Of a DNA stretch of 64,000 nt, positions 44,543 through 52,819 are shown in pieces; the first letter of the stretch is position 1; the number at the start of each line of letters is the position of its first letter. The DNA is from CAXXOK01 sp964584315. GTDB lineage: Bacteria; Bacillota; Clostridia; Christensenellales; Aristaeellaceae. A model generated the notes under the pieces. It was not told where the DNA came from, searched no databases, and worked only from the letters and a program-made list of their open reading frames with translations. The translations under genes and the position numbers were made by a program. Where the stretch lies: contig CAZOZO010000006.1 in assembly GCA_964584315.1 (NCBI GenBank), positions 1 through 64,000 on the forward strand, read 5' to 3'.

Positions 44543-45094
44543 TCACAGCCTGCGCATCTCATCCACCATGCGCTGCTCGGCCAGCATCATTTCCAGCATG
44601 AAGGTGTTGGCTGCCAGCAACTCGCCCGCCGCCTCCACCGCATGGATGAACGACGCGCCCATGGCGCGCAGGCCGCCTTCTTCCAGCAGCGGACATACCG
44701 CCCACGCGCGGGGGTCAAGCTCCGCCTTTGCCTCCGTGGTGCCATTCGCTTCGTTGGCGATCAGCCGCACCCGCAAGGGGAACACGCGACACGCCAGCGG
44801 CCTGTGCTCACGCGGGCAGGCCCCCTCGCACACCAGCCGCCAGCCGCCCTTCACCAGCGTATCGTCCGGCTTGAGGGTAAAGGGGAATCCCTCGATGGGC
44901 TTGCGATAGAGGCGATCCTCAAACGGGTAGAGCAGCATGCCATTCTCGCCCGTCTCGTCAGACTGGCAGCAGGCATGGCCGCACAGCCGCCCGCAATCGC
45001 TCTTGAGCGGGGTCTCGCTTTCAAGCAGTGCACGCGCGGCACGCAACGTTTTCAGGGCCGCAGGCGCGGCCAGCAGGTTCAGTATCACGGCCAT
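44543..45094 (-). CDS. Cys-cluster protein (YkgJ/zinc-chelate family-like)
   Basis: A 183-residue cytoplasmic protein with Cys clusters CGRLCGHACCQS near the start and CEGACPREHRPLACRVFPLR mid-protein, plus one in AVCPLLEEGG. The CRVFPLR pattern is typical of YkgJ-type Fe-S or zinc proteins. ATG at 45094 is preferred since AGGAGG lies 7 nt before it; ATG codons further upstream lack a site. Single gene with its own promoter and terminator. Function unknown. Confidence 0.8.
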   Translation of the reverse strand: MAVILNLLAAPAALKTLRAARALLESETPLKSDCGRLCGHACCQSDETGENGMLLYPFEDRLYRKPIEGFPFTLKPDDTLVKGGWRLVCEGACPREHRPLACRVFPLRVRLIANEANGTTEAKAELDPRAWAVCPLLEEGGLRAMGASFIHAVEAAGELLAANTFMLEMMLAEQRMVDEMRRL

Positions 45095-45192
45095 AGGCGT
45101 ACCTCCTGCCATCCACGGCACAAGTTTGGGTGACGGTTCGCGGCTGCGCAGGCGATCGTGCCCCTCATCCGCGCGCTCGCCACGCCGTCGCC

Positions 45193-45221
45193 ATCATAGC
45201 ATCGGCGGGGCGCAAATGCAA
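45193..45221 (-). promoter_or_regulatory. Promoter of the Cys-rich protein gene
   Basis: Minus-strand TTGCAT (45216-45221) and TATGAT (45193-45198), 17-bp spacer. Confidence 0.6.
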
Positions 45222-45377
45222 GCCGCAGGGTCATGGCGCATCCTCCCTCCCGCGTTGGCAACGCCGTGCTGAAGCCTACATATCGTTGAATAGATGAAAT
45301 CTTCCCACGCACAACGCAACGTGCCCCGCAAGCAATGCGCCTAACGCCGATTTTCGCCGCGCTTAACCCCGCCACGG

Positions 45378-45406
45378 TTGACTTTGCCACCCCGTCGCGG
45401 TATCAT
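45378..45406 (+). promoter_or_regulatory. Promoter of the MFS-GDPD genes
   Basis: TTGACT and TATCAT with a 17-bp spacer. The 354-bp gap 45095-45448 holds this and the divergent promoter, with no gene seen in it. Confidence 0.75.
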
Positions 45407-45448
45407 GGCAGTACAGACGTTCGTTTCATCGAAAAGGAGGAAAACCGC

Positions 45449-46786
45449 TTGAAGCTCGACTACGGCCGCACTTTCCGCGTCGGATTCGCCTTCCTCTCCA
45501 TATCCGCCTTCTGGCAGCTGTACGATAACGTGGTGCCGCTGATCCTCAAAAACACGTTCCACGTGCTGGAGGGGCCCACGGGCATCGTCATGGCGCTGGA
45601 TAACATCCTCGCGCTGTTCCTGTTGCCGCTGTTCGGCGCCCTGAGCGACCGCACCAAGACCCGCCTTGGCCGCCGCACGCCGTATATCCTGTTCGGCACC
45701 GTGGGCGCGGTGCTGACAATGAACCTGCTGCCCGTCGCCGATACCATCCGCAGCTTTGCGCTGTTCATCCCCGCGCTGGCGATGCTGCTCCTGTTCATGG
45801 GCACCTACCGCTCGCCCGCCGTGGCCCTCATGCCGGACGTGACCCCCAAACCCGTGCGCAGCAAGGGCAACGCCATCATCAACCTGATGGGCGCGCTGGG
45901 CGGCATCTTCACGCTGGTCATGACCAAGGTGCTCGTGAGCCAGCGCATGGACGGTAGCAACAACTACCAGACGCTGTTCAGCGCCGTTTCGGCGCTGATG
46001 CTGGCGGCGGTCGCCATTTTGCTGCTGACCGTGCGGGAGAACAAGCTGGCCGATGAAAACGCCCGCGTGAATGAAGCTTACGACGCGGAGGTAGCCAAAA
46101 AGCTGCCGGAGACCGAGCGCAAGGCAGAGGAGCAGGCGGGCAAAAAGGCGCGCGCCGGCCTCAAGTCGCTCTCGCCCGAGGTGCGCCGCAGCCTTTTGTT
46201 CATCCTGGGTTCTGTTTTCTTCTGGTTCATGGGCTATAACGCCGTAGGCACCGCTTTCACCCGCTATGTGGAGGTGCAGTGGCATTACGACATCAAGGCC
46301 GCCAGCGACTGCCTGATGATCGCCACTGTCGCCGCCGTGCTCAGCTATCTGCCGGTAGGCCTCCTGTCCGCGCGCTTTGGGCGCAAGCGCATGATCCAGG
46401 TAGGCGTCGTGGTTCTGGCAGCCAGCTTTGCGGTGTTCGGGCTGTTTACGACTTTCAGCCCCCTCCTGTACGGCGTGTTCGCGCTGGTGGGCATCGCGTG
46501 GGCCACCATCAACGTCAACAGCTACCCCATGGTGGTAGAGATCAGCAAGGCCGGCGACGTGGGCGAGTTCACGGGGTACTATTACACGTTCAGCATGGCG
46601 GCGCAGATCATCACGCCCATCCTGAGCGGCTACCTGATGCAGCACCTGGGCTACCAGACGCTTGCGCCCTACGCGGCGGTCATGGTGGCGGTGTCGCTTT
46701 TAACCATCTCGCTCAGCAAGCATGGCGACGCCAAGCCCGACGCGCCCAAAAGCAAGCTGGAAGCCTTCGACGTGGGGGATGATTAA
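45449..46786 (+). CDS. MFS transporter (sugar/glycoside-type)
   Basis: A 445-residue permease with twelve helices. The loop 2-3 signature is GALSDRTKTRLGRRTPYIL, the classic MFS motif. The N-terminal helix starts with RTFRVGFAFLSISAFWQLYD, and a long central basic/acidic loop (residues ~200-240) joins the two halves. It resembles the SLC45/GPH type and may carry glycosides; no ligand can be assigned. Start is TTG at 45449: AAAAGGAGG lies 7 nt ahead, and upstream in-frame sequence does not look like protein. Ends with TAA directly against the GDPD start. Confidence 0.86.
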   Translation: MKLDYGRTFRVGFAFLSISAFWQLYDNVVPLILKNTFHVLEGPTGIVMALDNILALFLLPLFGALSDRTKTRLGRRTPYILFGTVGAVLTMNLLPVADTIRSFALFIPALAMLLLFMGTYRSPAVALMPDVTPKPVRSKGNAIINLMGALGGIFTLVMTKVLVSQRMDGSNNYQTLFSAVSALMLAAVAILLLTVRENKLADENARVNEAYDAEVAKKLPETERKAEEQAGKKARAGLKSLSPEVRRSLLFILGSVFFWFMGYNAVGTAFTRYVEVQWHYDIKAASDCLMIATVAAVLSYLPVGLLSARFGRKRMIQVGVVVLAASFAVFGLFTTFSPLLYGVFALVGIAWATINVNSYPMVVEISKAGDVGEFTGYYYTFSMAAQIITPILSGYLMQHLGYQTLAPYAAVMVAVSLLTISLSKHGDAKPDAPKSKLEAFDVGDD

Positions 46787-47635
46787 ATGCCTTGGTATGC
46801 CTGGCTCTTTGTGGCGCTGGCCGCGCTGTGCGCGCTGTACCTGTTTTTGGTCGCGCCGCGCCGGGTAAGGCCGGACGCCTCCGCCCTCGTGGGCAGGCTG
46901 TATGCCCACCGCGGCCTGCACGATGGAAACCGCACCGTGTTTGAAAACAGCGCGGAGGCTTTCCGCCGCGCGGTGGACGCGGGCTACGGCATCGAGCTGG
47001 ACGTGCAGCTCACGCTGGACGGCGTGCTGGTCGTGCATCACGACGGCGACACCGTCCGTGTGTGCGGCCAGTCCGCGGTGATCCGGCAGACGAAGTATGA
47101 CGAGCTGCCCCATTTGCCGGACGGTACCCCCATCCCGCGCTTCGCGGACGTGCTCGCTTTGGTCGGCGGCTGCGCGCCGCTGATCGTGGAGGTCAAGCAG
47201 TATGGCAGCCCTGCGGGCAATGCCGCCGCGGCGCTTGCGCTGCTCAAGGACTACCGCGGCCCGTACTGCGTGGAGTCCTTCCACCCGATGGCGGTGCGCT
47301 ATTTCCGCAAAACCGCGCCGGGCATCCTGCGCGGGCAGCTAGCCCCGGGCGGTAAACGCGACCCCGCCGAGGTAAGCCGCGCGGTCCACATCGCGCTCAA
47401 GTACCTACTTTTCAACGTGCTCTCGCGTCCGCACTTCGTGGCGTACCAAAGCGCGAGCGACCGCAACCTGTCCATGTGGCTGATGAAGAAGGTGTTCCGC
47501 CCGCTGTTGGCTGCGTGGACGGTTCGCAGCCAGCCGGAGCTGGACAGGGTGCGCAGGGATTATCAAATGCCCATCTTTGAACTGTTCACCCCCGATAGGG
47601 TGGCGGCGCCAGCCAAAGAAACCAGCCGCGCCTGA
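46787..47635 (+). CDS. Glycerophosphodiester phosphodiesterase
   Basis: A 282-residue GDPD enzyme that splits glycerophosphodiesters into an alcohol and glycerol-3-phosphate. An N-terminal membrane anchor (LFVALAALCALYLFLVA) is followed by the TIM-barrel motifs YAHRGLHDGNRTVFENS, GIELDVQLTLDGVLVVHHD and PLIVEVKQYG; these hold the His pair and metal-binding Glu/Asp residues. ATG directly follows the MFS stop (TAAATG), so it is translationally coupled to it. Confidence 0.92.
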   Translation: MPWYAWLFVALAALCALYLFLVAPRRVRPDASALVGRLYAHRGLHDGNRTVFENSAEAFRRAVDAGYGIELDVQLTLDGVLVVHHDGDTVRVCGQSAVIRQTKYDELPHLPDGTPIPRFADVLALVGGCAPLIVEVKQYGSPAGNAAAALALLKDYRGPYCVESFHPMAVRYFRKTAPGILRGQLAPGGKRDPAEVSRAVHIALKYLLFNVLSRPHFVAYQSASDRNLSMWLMKKVFRPLLAAWTVRSQPELDRVRRDYQMPIFELFTPDRVAAPAKETSRA

Positions 47636-47724
47636 ACCCCGCCGCCACCCCGCAGGCCAGTCCAAGGCGGCGCTAGGGTTTGCCCCACGCGCCGTGTCAA
47701 GCGAACCAAAGGGAGCGAGGAACC

Positions 47725-48957
47725 ATGACGTTTGAGGAACTCTATCAGCGGATGCTGAAAAACGCCGTGAAGGGAACGGAAGAGCCCATCAACCCCGCTG
47801 ATGTGAACCCACACCAGCTGGACTGCCTGTTGCACCCAGACAGGCACGCCGCCGTTTGGCGTGTGGCCGATTGCGGCGGCTGCGGCAACCAGTCCGCCTG
47901 CGCCGCCGCCTGCCTGTTCAAGGCCATCCACCACAAGGAGGATGGCAGCGTCTACATCGACCCCACGCAGTGCGTGGGCTGCGAGAGCTGCATCGAGGCA
48001 TGCCAGAGCGGCGCCCTTACCGCCAGCCGCGATGTGCTGCCCGCGCTGCACGCTGTCAAGCACGCCAAGGGGCCGGTATACGCGCTCATCGCGCCCGCGT
48101 TCCACGGGCAGTTCTCCGCCGATGTCACGCCCGGCAAGCTGCGCTCCGCCTTCAAGCTGCTGGGCTTTGAGGGCATGGTGGAGGTGGCGCTGTTTGCCGA
48201 TGTGCTCACCCTGAAGGAAGCGCTGGAGTTTGACCACAACATCCACACCGAGGACGACTACCAGCTGACCAGTTGCTGCTGCCCCATGTGGATCGCCATG
48301 CTCAAAAAGGTATACCATGAACTGATGCCCCACGTGCCCGGCGCGGTGTCGCCCATGGTCGCGGCGGGCCGCACCATCAAGATTTTGCACCCGGATTCGC
48401 TCACCATCTTCATTGGCCCGTGCATCGCCAAAAAGGCCGAGGCGCGCGAGCCCGACCTGGTGGGCGCAGTGAATTATGTGCTCACCTTTCAGGAGGTGCA
48501 AGACATCTTCGCCGCCGCCGATATCCACCCCGAAACCCTTGAGGACAGCGAACGCGACCACTCCTCCCGCGCGGGGCGCATCTATGCGCGGGCAGGCGGC
48601 GTGAGCGAGGCCGTGCAGGCCACCGTGAACCAGCTGCACCCCGGCCGCGGCATCCAGATCCGCACCCGCACGGCGGCGGGCATCCCCGCCTGCCGGGCGA
48701 TGATCGAGGCCATCCGTGCAGGCGAGCGCGACGCGAACTTCTTCGAGGGCATGGGCTGCGTGGGCGGCTGCGTGGGCGGTCCTAAGGCGATTTTGCCCCG
48801 CGAGGAAGGCCGCGTGAACGTGGAGCGCTACGGCGGCGAGGCCGAGTACCCCACCCCGCTGCAAAACCCCTATGTGCTGGAGCTGCTCAACCAGCTGGGG
48901 TTTGACACCGTCGAGACATTTCTGACCCAGAGCGAGATCTTCAACCGGCAGCTGTAA
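47725..48957 (+). CDS. [FeFe]-hydrogenase catalytic-domain protein with ferredoxin-type clusters
   Basis: A 410-residue protein. Two [4Fe-4S] sites are at Cys50/53/59/63 and Cys83/86/89/93. The H-cluster domain follows: L1 TSCCCPMW (182-189), L2 GPCIAKK (231-237), L3 FFEGMGCVGGCVGG (339-352). Cluster cysteines 184-186, 233, 345 and 349 fit the family. L1 has an extra Cys, L2 has GPC in place of MPC and L3 has GMGC in place of MAC, so it belongs to the divergent groups C/D often called sensory or putative hydrogenases, not the standard bidirectional enzymes. No PAS domain or partner subunit is adjacent, and no maturases are in the window. ATG follows GAGG. Single gene. Confidence 0.88.
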   Translation: MTFEELYQRMLKNAVKGTEEPINPADVNPHQLDCLLHPDRHAAVWRVADCGGCGNQSACAAACLFKAIHHKEDGSVYIDPTQCVGCESCIEACQSGALTASRDVLPALHAVKHAKGPVYALIAPAFHGQFSADVTPGKLRSAFKLLGFEGMVEVALFADVLTLKEALEFDHNIHTEDDYQLTSCCCPMWIAMLKKVYHELMPHVPGAVSPMVAAGRTIKILHPDSLTIFIGPCIAKKAEAREPDLVGAVNYVLTFQEVQDIFAAADIHPETLEDSERDHSSRAGRIYARAGGVSEAVQATVNQLHPGRGIQIRTRTAAGIPACRAMIEAIRAGERDANFFEGMGCVGGCVGGPKAILPREEGRVNVERYGGEAEYPTPLQNPYVLELLNQLGFDTVETFLTQSEIFNRQL

Positions 48958-48988
48958 CGCGGCCAAGCCGCAGGCACAGGCGCAAAAG

Positions 48989-49026
48989 GCACGCCCCGCA
49001 AACCATGCGCGGGGCGTGCTTTTTTT
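48989..49026 (+). terminator. Terminator after the hydrogenase-like gene
   Basis: GCACGCCCCGC pairs with GCGGGGCGTGC, followed by seven T. Confidence 0.9.
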
Positions 49027-49070
49027 GTCGTTTTGTCAAGCGGTTTCGGCCTCCCCCGTTTCCCGCCGCG

Positions 49071-49943
49071 CTAGAAGATCGCCTTGGGCTGGGGCGAATT
49101 GTGCGAAAGCTTACGGTACCGAAGGGGCGACATCTCGTGCCGCTGCTTGAACAGGTGGTAGAAGTGCGAGAGGTTGTCAAACCCGATATCCATCGCGATA
49201 TCGATGATCTCATCGCCCGTGTAGATCAGCCGCAGCGCAGCCTCGTCCAGCCGGATGGCGTTGAGGAAGCGTGTGGGCGACGTGTCCAGATACTTGCGGA
49301 ACGCGCGGCACAGGTGCTCCGGCGTGTATTTGGATATCTCGTACATCGCGGGCAGGCCGCGCGCATAGTTCTCCTTCTTTTGCATCTCCAGCACCAAAAA
49401 GCGCAGCCACTCGGGATAGTCGAGGTGGTCGCTCAGCATCGTTTGGTGGAAAAAGCAGCTGAGCACATCCAGCGCCGTGATGCGAAACAGCGTATTATAT
49501 CGATCCAGGTCGCCCTTGGGAAAGAGCATGAGCGTATTGAGCGATTCCAGCACGCGGTCAAACTCGTTTCCCGTGATCTCGCAATGGCGCGGATACTCCC
49601 CCGTGGAGGAGAGCACGCTGTCGAACCCCTCCCCCAGAAAGCCTACTACCTTCTGGATCACTTCCTCGGTCACGATCAGGTTCAAAAAGCGGAAATCCGG
49701 CGACATGGGCGGCAGGTAGCAGTGCTCGTCCTCTGGCCGCAGCAGCACCATGCTGCCCTTTTGCAGGGGCGCGGCCACGGTGTTGGCCAGGTGCACGGCC
49801 TGCCCCTCCAGCACGAGGAACACCTCGTAATAGTTGTGCGTATGCTGGAAGCCCATCTGCGCCTGATTGCTGATGACCGTGCAATAGCCGCTGCAATACG
49901 GGTCCACATACTGGTTGGCGGATAAGACCGGCGCGTTGCCCAT
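49071..49943 (-). CDS. AraC family transcriptional regulator
   Basis: A 290-residue regulator. The N-terminal cupin sensor has HTHNYYEVFLVLEGQ and GSMVLLRPEDEHCYLP. The C-terminal pair of helix-turn-helix motifs is in KYTPEHLCRAFRKYLDTSPTRFLNAIRLDEA..IIDIAMDIGFDNLSHFYHLFKQRHEMSPLRYR. The GFDNLSHFYHLFK signature is diagnostic. The ligand is probably a sugar, not readable. AGGGAGG precedes ATG 49943. Confidence 0.92.
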   Translation of the reverse strand: MGNAPVLSANQYVDPYCSGYCTVISNQAQMGFQHTHNYYEVFLVLEGQAVHLANTVAAPLQKGSMVLLRPEDEHCYLPPMSPDFRFLNLIVTEEVIQKVVGFLGEGFDSVLSSTGEYPRHCEITGNEFDRVLESLNTLMLFPKGDLDRYNTLFRITALDVLSCFFHQTMLSDHLDYPEWLRFLVLEMQKKENYARGLPAMYEISKYTPEHLCRAFRKYLDTSPTRFLNAIRLDEAALRLIYTGDEIIDIAMDIGFDNLSHFYHLFKQRHEMSPLRYRKLSHNSPQPKAIF

Positions 49944-50015
49944 ACCGTCACCTCCCTGCGGCTATTGTACCACATTGATGACGCTTCGGCAAAATATTCC
50001 GCTGTACATAAGCAA

Positions 50016-50046
50016 ACCGGCGTTGGCAACATTCGCCCACGCCGGT
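50016..50046 (-). terminator. Terminator after the TfoX-C gene
   Basis: ACCGGCG and CGCCGGT with an inner GG/CC pair; reading leftward it continues with TTTGCTT. Confidence 0.55.
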
Positions 50047-50067
50047 CATTTTTGTATTCCGTTGCGC

Positions 50068-50325
50068 TTATAGCTTGTGCTGTTGGTAAAACGCCTTCAA
50101 CTCGGCCTTGCGCGCCTCGGGCAGCGCGGTTTTCCGCACGCCCTGTATGGCGCCCTCCATGCCCAGCAGGCGATGGATGCATGCGGATGCATCCACGCAC
50201 TGGATGCGCAGCCAGGCTTCCTCCGCGCCCACGGCTTTCAGCTCCTCCGGCGTGGTGATGCCCACGTCGATCAACTGCTGCTCCACGACCGGCCCAATGT
50301 TGTGCATTTCGGCCAAAAGACCCAT
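50068..50325 (-). CDS. Small TfoX C-terminal (helix-hairpin-helix) domain protein
   Basis: An 85-residue protein made only of the TfoX C-terminal type domain: NIGPVVEQQLIDVGITTPEELKAVGAEEAWLRIQ, which has the HhH-like GPxxEQxLxxVGI pattern. It lacks the N-terminal TfoX/Sxy domain found in competence regulators. ATG at 50325 follows GGAAGGG. The role is unknown, probably nucleic-acid binding. Confidence 0.8.
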   Translation of the reverse strand: MGLLAEMHNIGPVVEQQLIDVGITTPEELKAVGAEEAWLRIQCVDASACIHRLLGMEGAIQGVRKTALPEARKAELKAFYQQHKL

Positions 50326-50467
50326 AGGGAACCCTTCCTTTCGCTCCAGCGACAGCAACGCTCGCTTGCGACGCGCACAGTATAGCATTACAGCCCTTGC
50401 TTTGCAAGCGTTTACAGGCAATTTGCGAACGTTTGTTTTCATTTTTTACGGCGCACACATGTTGCCC

Positions 50468-50496
50468 TTGCGGCGGCCTTGCGGGCGTGGTACACT
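50468..50496 (+). promoter_or_regulatory. Promoter of the SDR gene
   Basis: TTGCGG and TACACT with a 17-bp spacer and TGG extended -10 element. Confidence 0.55.
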
Positions 50497-50589
50497 CGCC
50501 CTGTGCGGCACGGGCGGTCGCCCGCGGTCAACATCGTTCACATCGAAACAGGCGCGCCTGTCTTTGCGCGCTCAAGGAGGTATCGCCCG

Positions 50590-51297
50590 ATGGATATGCA
50601 GGGGAAGGTAGCGGTGGTCACGGGTGGGGCGCGCGGCATCGGCAAGGCCATCTGCGACGCTTTCCGCGCCCGCGGCGCGACCGTCCATACCATGGACATG
50701 CTGCCCTGCGACGGCTATCAGGGCGATATCGGCGACGAAGCGGCGCTCGGCGGCTTTGTGGATCACGTGCTCGCACAGACCCCCGAGGTGGATTACCTTA
50801 TCAACAACGCCATGCTCACGCGCGGCGGGCTGGATACCTGCGGGTTTGACGATTTCAACTATGTGCTGCGCGTGGGCGTAGCCGCACCCTATTACCTGAC
50901 CCGTCGCCTGATGGGCGCGTTTCGCGCGGGTGGAGCCATCGTGAACATCTCCAGCACCCGCTGCCTGATGAGCCAGCCCAATACCGAGAGCTATACCGCC
51001 GCCAAGGGCGGCATCACCGCACTTACGCACGCGCTGGCCGTAACGCTTGCGGGCAAAGTGCGCGTGAACGCCATTGCCCCCGGATGGATCGACACCACCG
51101 GCAGCGTGTTTGGCGACGCGGATCGCCTGCAGCACCCCGTGGGGCGGGTGGGCACCCCGCAGGATATCGTGAACGCCGTGCTGTTCCTCTGTGGGGAAGA
51201 GAGCAGCTTTATCACCGGCCAGCTGCTGCCCGTGGATGGCGGCATGACTAGGCTGATGGTCTACCATGGAGACGAGGGTTGGACGTACCTGCCCTGA
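50590..51297 (+). CDS. Short-chain dehydrogenase/reductase
   Basis: A 235-residue classical SDR. Cofactor motif TGGARGIGKAI (residues 11-21), NNA in INNAMLTRGG, catalytic Ser in VNISSTRCL and YTAAKGG with Tyr/Lys. The end LPVDGGMTRL is the usual C-terminal signature. Substrate not readable. AGGAGG lies 9 nt before ATG 50590. Single gene with its own promoter and terminator. Confidence 0.92.
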   Translation: MDMQGKVAVVTGGARGIGKAICDAFRARGATVHTMDMLPCDGYQGDIGDEAALGGFVDHVLAQTPEVDYLINNAMLTRGGLDTCGFDDFNYVLRVGVAAPYYLTRRLMGAFRAGGAIVNISSTRCLMSQPNTESYTAAKGGITALTHALAVTLAGKVRVNAIAPGWIDTTGSVFGDADRLQHPVGRVGTPQDIVNAVLFLCGEESSFITGQLLPVDGGMTRLMVYHGDEGWTYLP

Positions 51298-51317
51298 GCC
51301 TTGAATCGATCACGATC

Positions 51318-51366
51318 AAAACGGGACGCGCACACCGCAAGGGTCTGCGCGTCCCGTTTGTTTTTC
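51318..51366. terminator. Terminator between SDR and FMN-binding genes
   Basis: AAACGGGACGCGC pairs with GCGCGTCCCGTTT, then GTTTTTC. The A-tract makes it bidirectional, serving the convergent FMN-binding gene too. Confidence 0.85.
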
Positions 51367-51390
51367 AGTATGAGGGTGATGGAAACCGTC

Positions 51391-51819
51391 TCAGCGCCCG
51401 TCGGTCAGGGCGTTTTCGACCGCCTTGAGGTATGCCTTGCTGTCGATGGTCGCGCTGGCGACCGTATCGACCGCCGTGCTCTGCGCGGCCAGCACTTCGC
51501 CTCGCAGGGCTGTGATGGTTGCCTCCTTGGCGAGCACCTGCGGCTTGACCACCTGAATGTCCCGGATGGTCTGATCCTTGACGGTCACGGCCACGGTGTT
51601 GCTGAAGCGGAACGCCGCATAGTCGCCGGTGTAGGTTCCGTCCGCCAGACCCGCGGCATTCACGCCCGCAAGGGTCAGGTCATACGTGGGTTGCCTGCCC
51701 AGCAGCGCGAAGCCCATCATCCCGCCGATCAGCAGCGCCAGCACACTCACGACGGTCAGCGCCACTATCAGTATTTTGGGCATCTTCCGGCCCATGTTGC
51801 GCGTCTGCGCCATGGTCAT
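51391..51819 (-). CDS. Membrane-anchored FMN-binding-domain protein (copy 1)
   Basis: A 142-residue protein with one N-terminal anchor helix (ILIVALTVVSVLALLIGGMMGF). The FMN_bind core reads GLADGTYTGDYAAFRFSNTVAVTVKDQTI and ends in VDTVASATIDSKAYLKAVENAL. The SAT after VDTV is the position of Thr flavinylation by ApbE in this family (usually SGAT). Start overlaps the flavodoxin stop by 4 nt (ATGA); a second in-frame ATG at 51813 is better spaced. Second gene of the TetR-controlled pair. Electron transfer to the outer membrane face is inference. Confidence 0.85.
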   Translation of the reverse strand: MTMAQTRNMGRKMPKILIVALTVVSVLALLIGGMMGFALLGRQPTYDLTLAGVNAAGLADGTYTGDYAAFRFSNTVAVTVKDQTIRDIQVVKPQVLAKEATITALRGEVLAAQSTAVDTVASATIDSKAYLKAVENALTDGR

Positions 51820-52313
51820 TCCCCCTCCTTGTCGATCGCGGCGCCCAGCACCCCGATGGCCTCGCCGCTCAGGGCGGGCTTTACTTCGCAGTGCTTAAGG
51901 TATTGGCCCAGGCCAAAGCGCGCCAACGCGCCCAGCCTGTCCAGCCGTATTTCGCCGCCAACATGTCGATACAGCACGATATGCTCCATCACGCCCGCGG
52001 GCAGCTCCTTGCGCAGGTAACCGATCTCCTCCTGCTCGCTGCCGATGCCGCAGGTGAACAGGAACAGCTTTTTGCCACGCAGTAGCGCCTCGTTTTCGCG
52101 GCAGAAGGCGGCCAGCTCGCGCCGGGGCCTGCCACAATACATGCCCGTGCCCAACACGATGATGTCGTAGGCGCGCAGGTCAAGCTCAGCGGCGCGCGGT
52201 TTCTTGCTCAGGTCATAAAGGCTGAACGGCTTCGTAAGCCGTTTGGCCAGCAACGCCGCAGCGTCCGCGGTGGTGCCGGTCTTGGTCGCGTAGGCGATGA
52301 GTACCTTCCCCAT
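51816..52313 (-). CDS. Flavodoxin-domain protein (HemG-like, copy 1)
   Basis: A 165-residue flavodoxin_5-type protein. FMN phosphate loop YATKTGTTADAAALLA; FMN-side loops IIVLGTGMYCGRPR and LFTCGIGSEQEE. Family relatives include menaquinone-dependent protoporphyrinogen oxidase (HemG), but a general electron carrier is as likely. ATG at 52313 follows AAGGAG. Translationally coupled to the FMN-binding gene. Its promoter contains two operators for the divergent TetR protein. Confidence 0.85.
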   Translation of the reverse strand: MGKVLIAYATKTGTTADAAALLAKRLTKPFSLYDLSKKPRAAELDLRAYDIIVLGTGMYCGRPRRELAAFCRENEALLRGKKLFLFTCGIGSEQEEIGYLRKELPAGVMEHIVLYRHVGGEIRLDRLGALARFGLGQYLKHCEVKPALSGEAIGVLGAAIDKEGE

Positions 52314-52401
52314 GGTTTCCACTCCTTCAAGGTTGACGATTGTTTGACATGATGCGTCGCAGGTCACCCGAAAGCGTTTGTTCACAACGCTTTCGCGCGT
52401 A

Positions 52402-52416
52402 ACTAACGACGTTAGT
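52402..52416. promoter_or_regulatory. TetR operator 1
   Basis: ACTAACGACGTTAGT, a perfect 7+1+7 palindrome, lies just downstream of the flavodoxin promoter -10 box, near +1. Confidence 0.8.
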
Positions 52417-52420
52417 CCGA

Positions 52421-52449
52421 AGTATAGACTAACAATGTTAGTTTGTCAA
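52421..52449 (-). promoter_or_regulatory. Flavodoxin promoter with TetR operator 2 in the spacer
   Basis: Minus-strand TTGACA (52444-52449) and TATACT (52421-52426) with a 17-bp spacer. The spacer is filled by ACTAACAATGTTAGT (52428-52442), so a bound repressor would block polymerase directly. Confidence 0.85.
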
Positions 52450-52758
52450 TAGGCCTAATAAGAAAATTTTGAAAACTATCCACCCACATCTGTTTTGCAT
52501 GAAAGCGTCGTAAGCGTTTCTTCTAATAGGTTTCTTCCGGTATCTCAGCATTGAACCGTGTTGGCATAACGATCATGGACACCCAAAACCGCTATTTCCC
52601 TGGGTGCATACAAAAGTAAGGGCCCACGGGTCGCCGGGGTCGTTGGCGTTATCTGCCCACTCGCTGTTATTTTGTCTCACGGTTCAGGTCGTCCGGTACG
52701 TTGCCAGGCGCAGCTTGTAGCGTGTTCTGCTCATATCCATACATTCTCCGCCTAAACC
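52450..52758. other. 309-bp intergenic stretch
   Basis: Between the operator clusters lies AT-richer sequence without an open frame of note. An imperfect CACCCA / TGGGTG inverted repeat at about 52579-52610 is the only structure. Confidence 0.45.
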
Positions 52759-52787
52759 TTGACAAACTAACAATGTTAGTTTACGAT
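52759..52787 (+). promoter_or_regulatory. TetR gene promoter with TetR operator 3
   Basis: TTGACA (52759-52764) and TACGAT (52782-52787), 17 bp apart, with ACTAACAATGTTAGT (52766-52780) filling the spacer. It is identical to operator 2, so the gene is probably autorepressed. Confidence 0.85.
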
Positions 52788-52819
52788 ATCGTAAGAATCA
52801 TTGCAAAGGAGAAATCCCC

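Noticed and set aside
52450..52758. Possible insertion-sequence remnant near the TetR gene
   Set aside because: The lower GC is suggestive, but no transposase fragment, terminal inverted repeats or target duplication can be seen.
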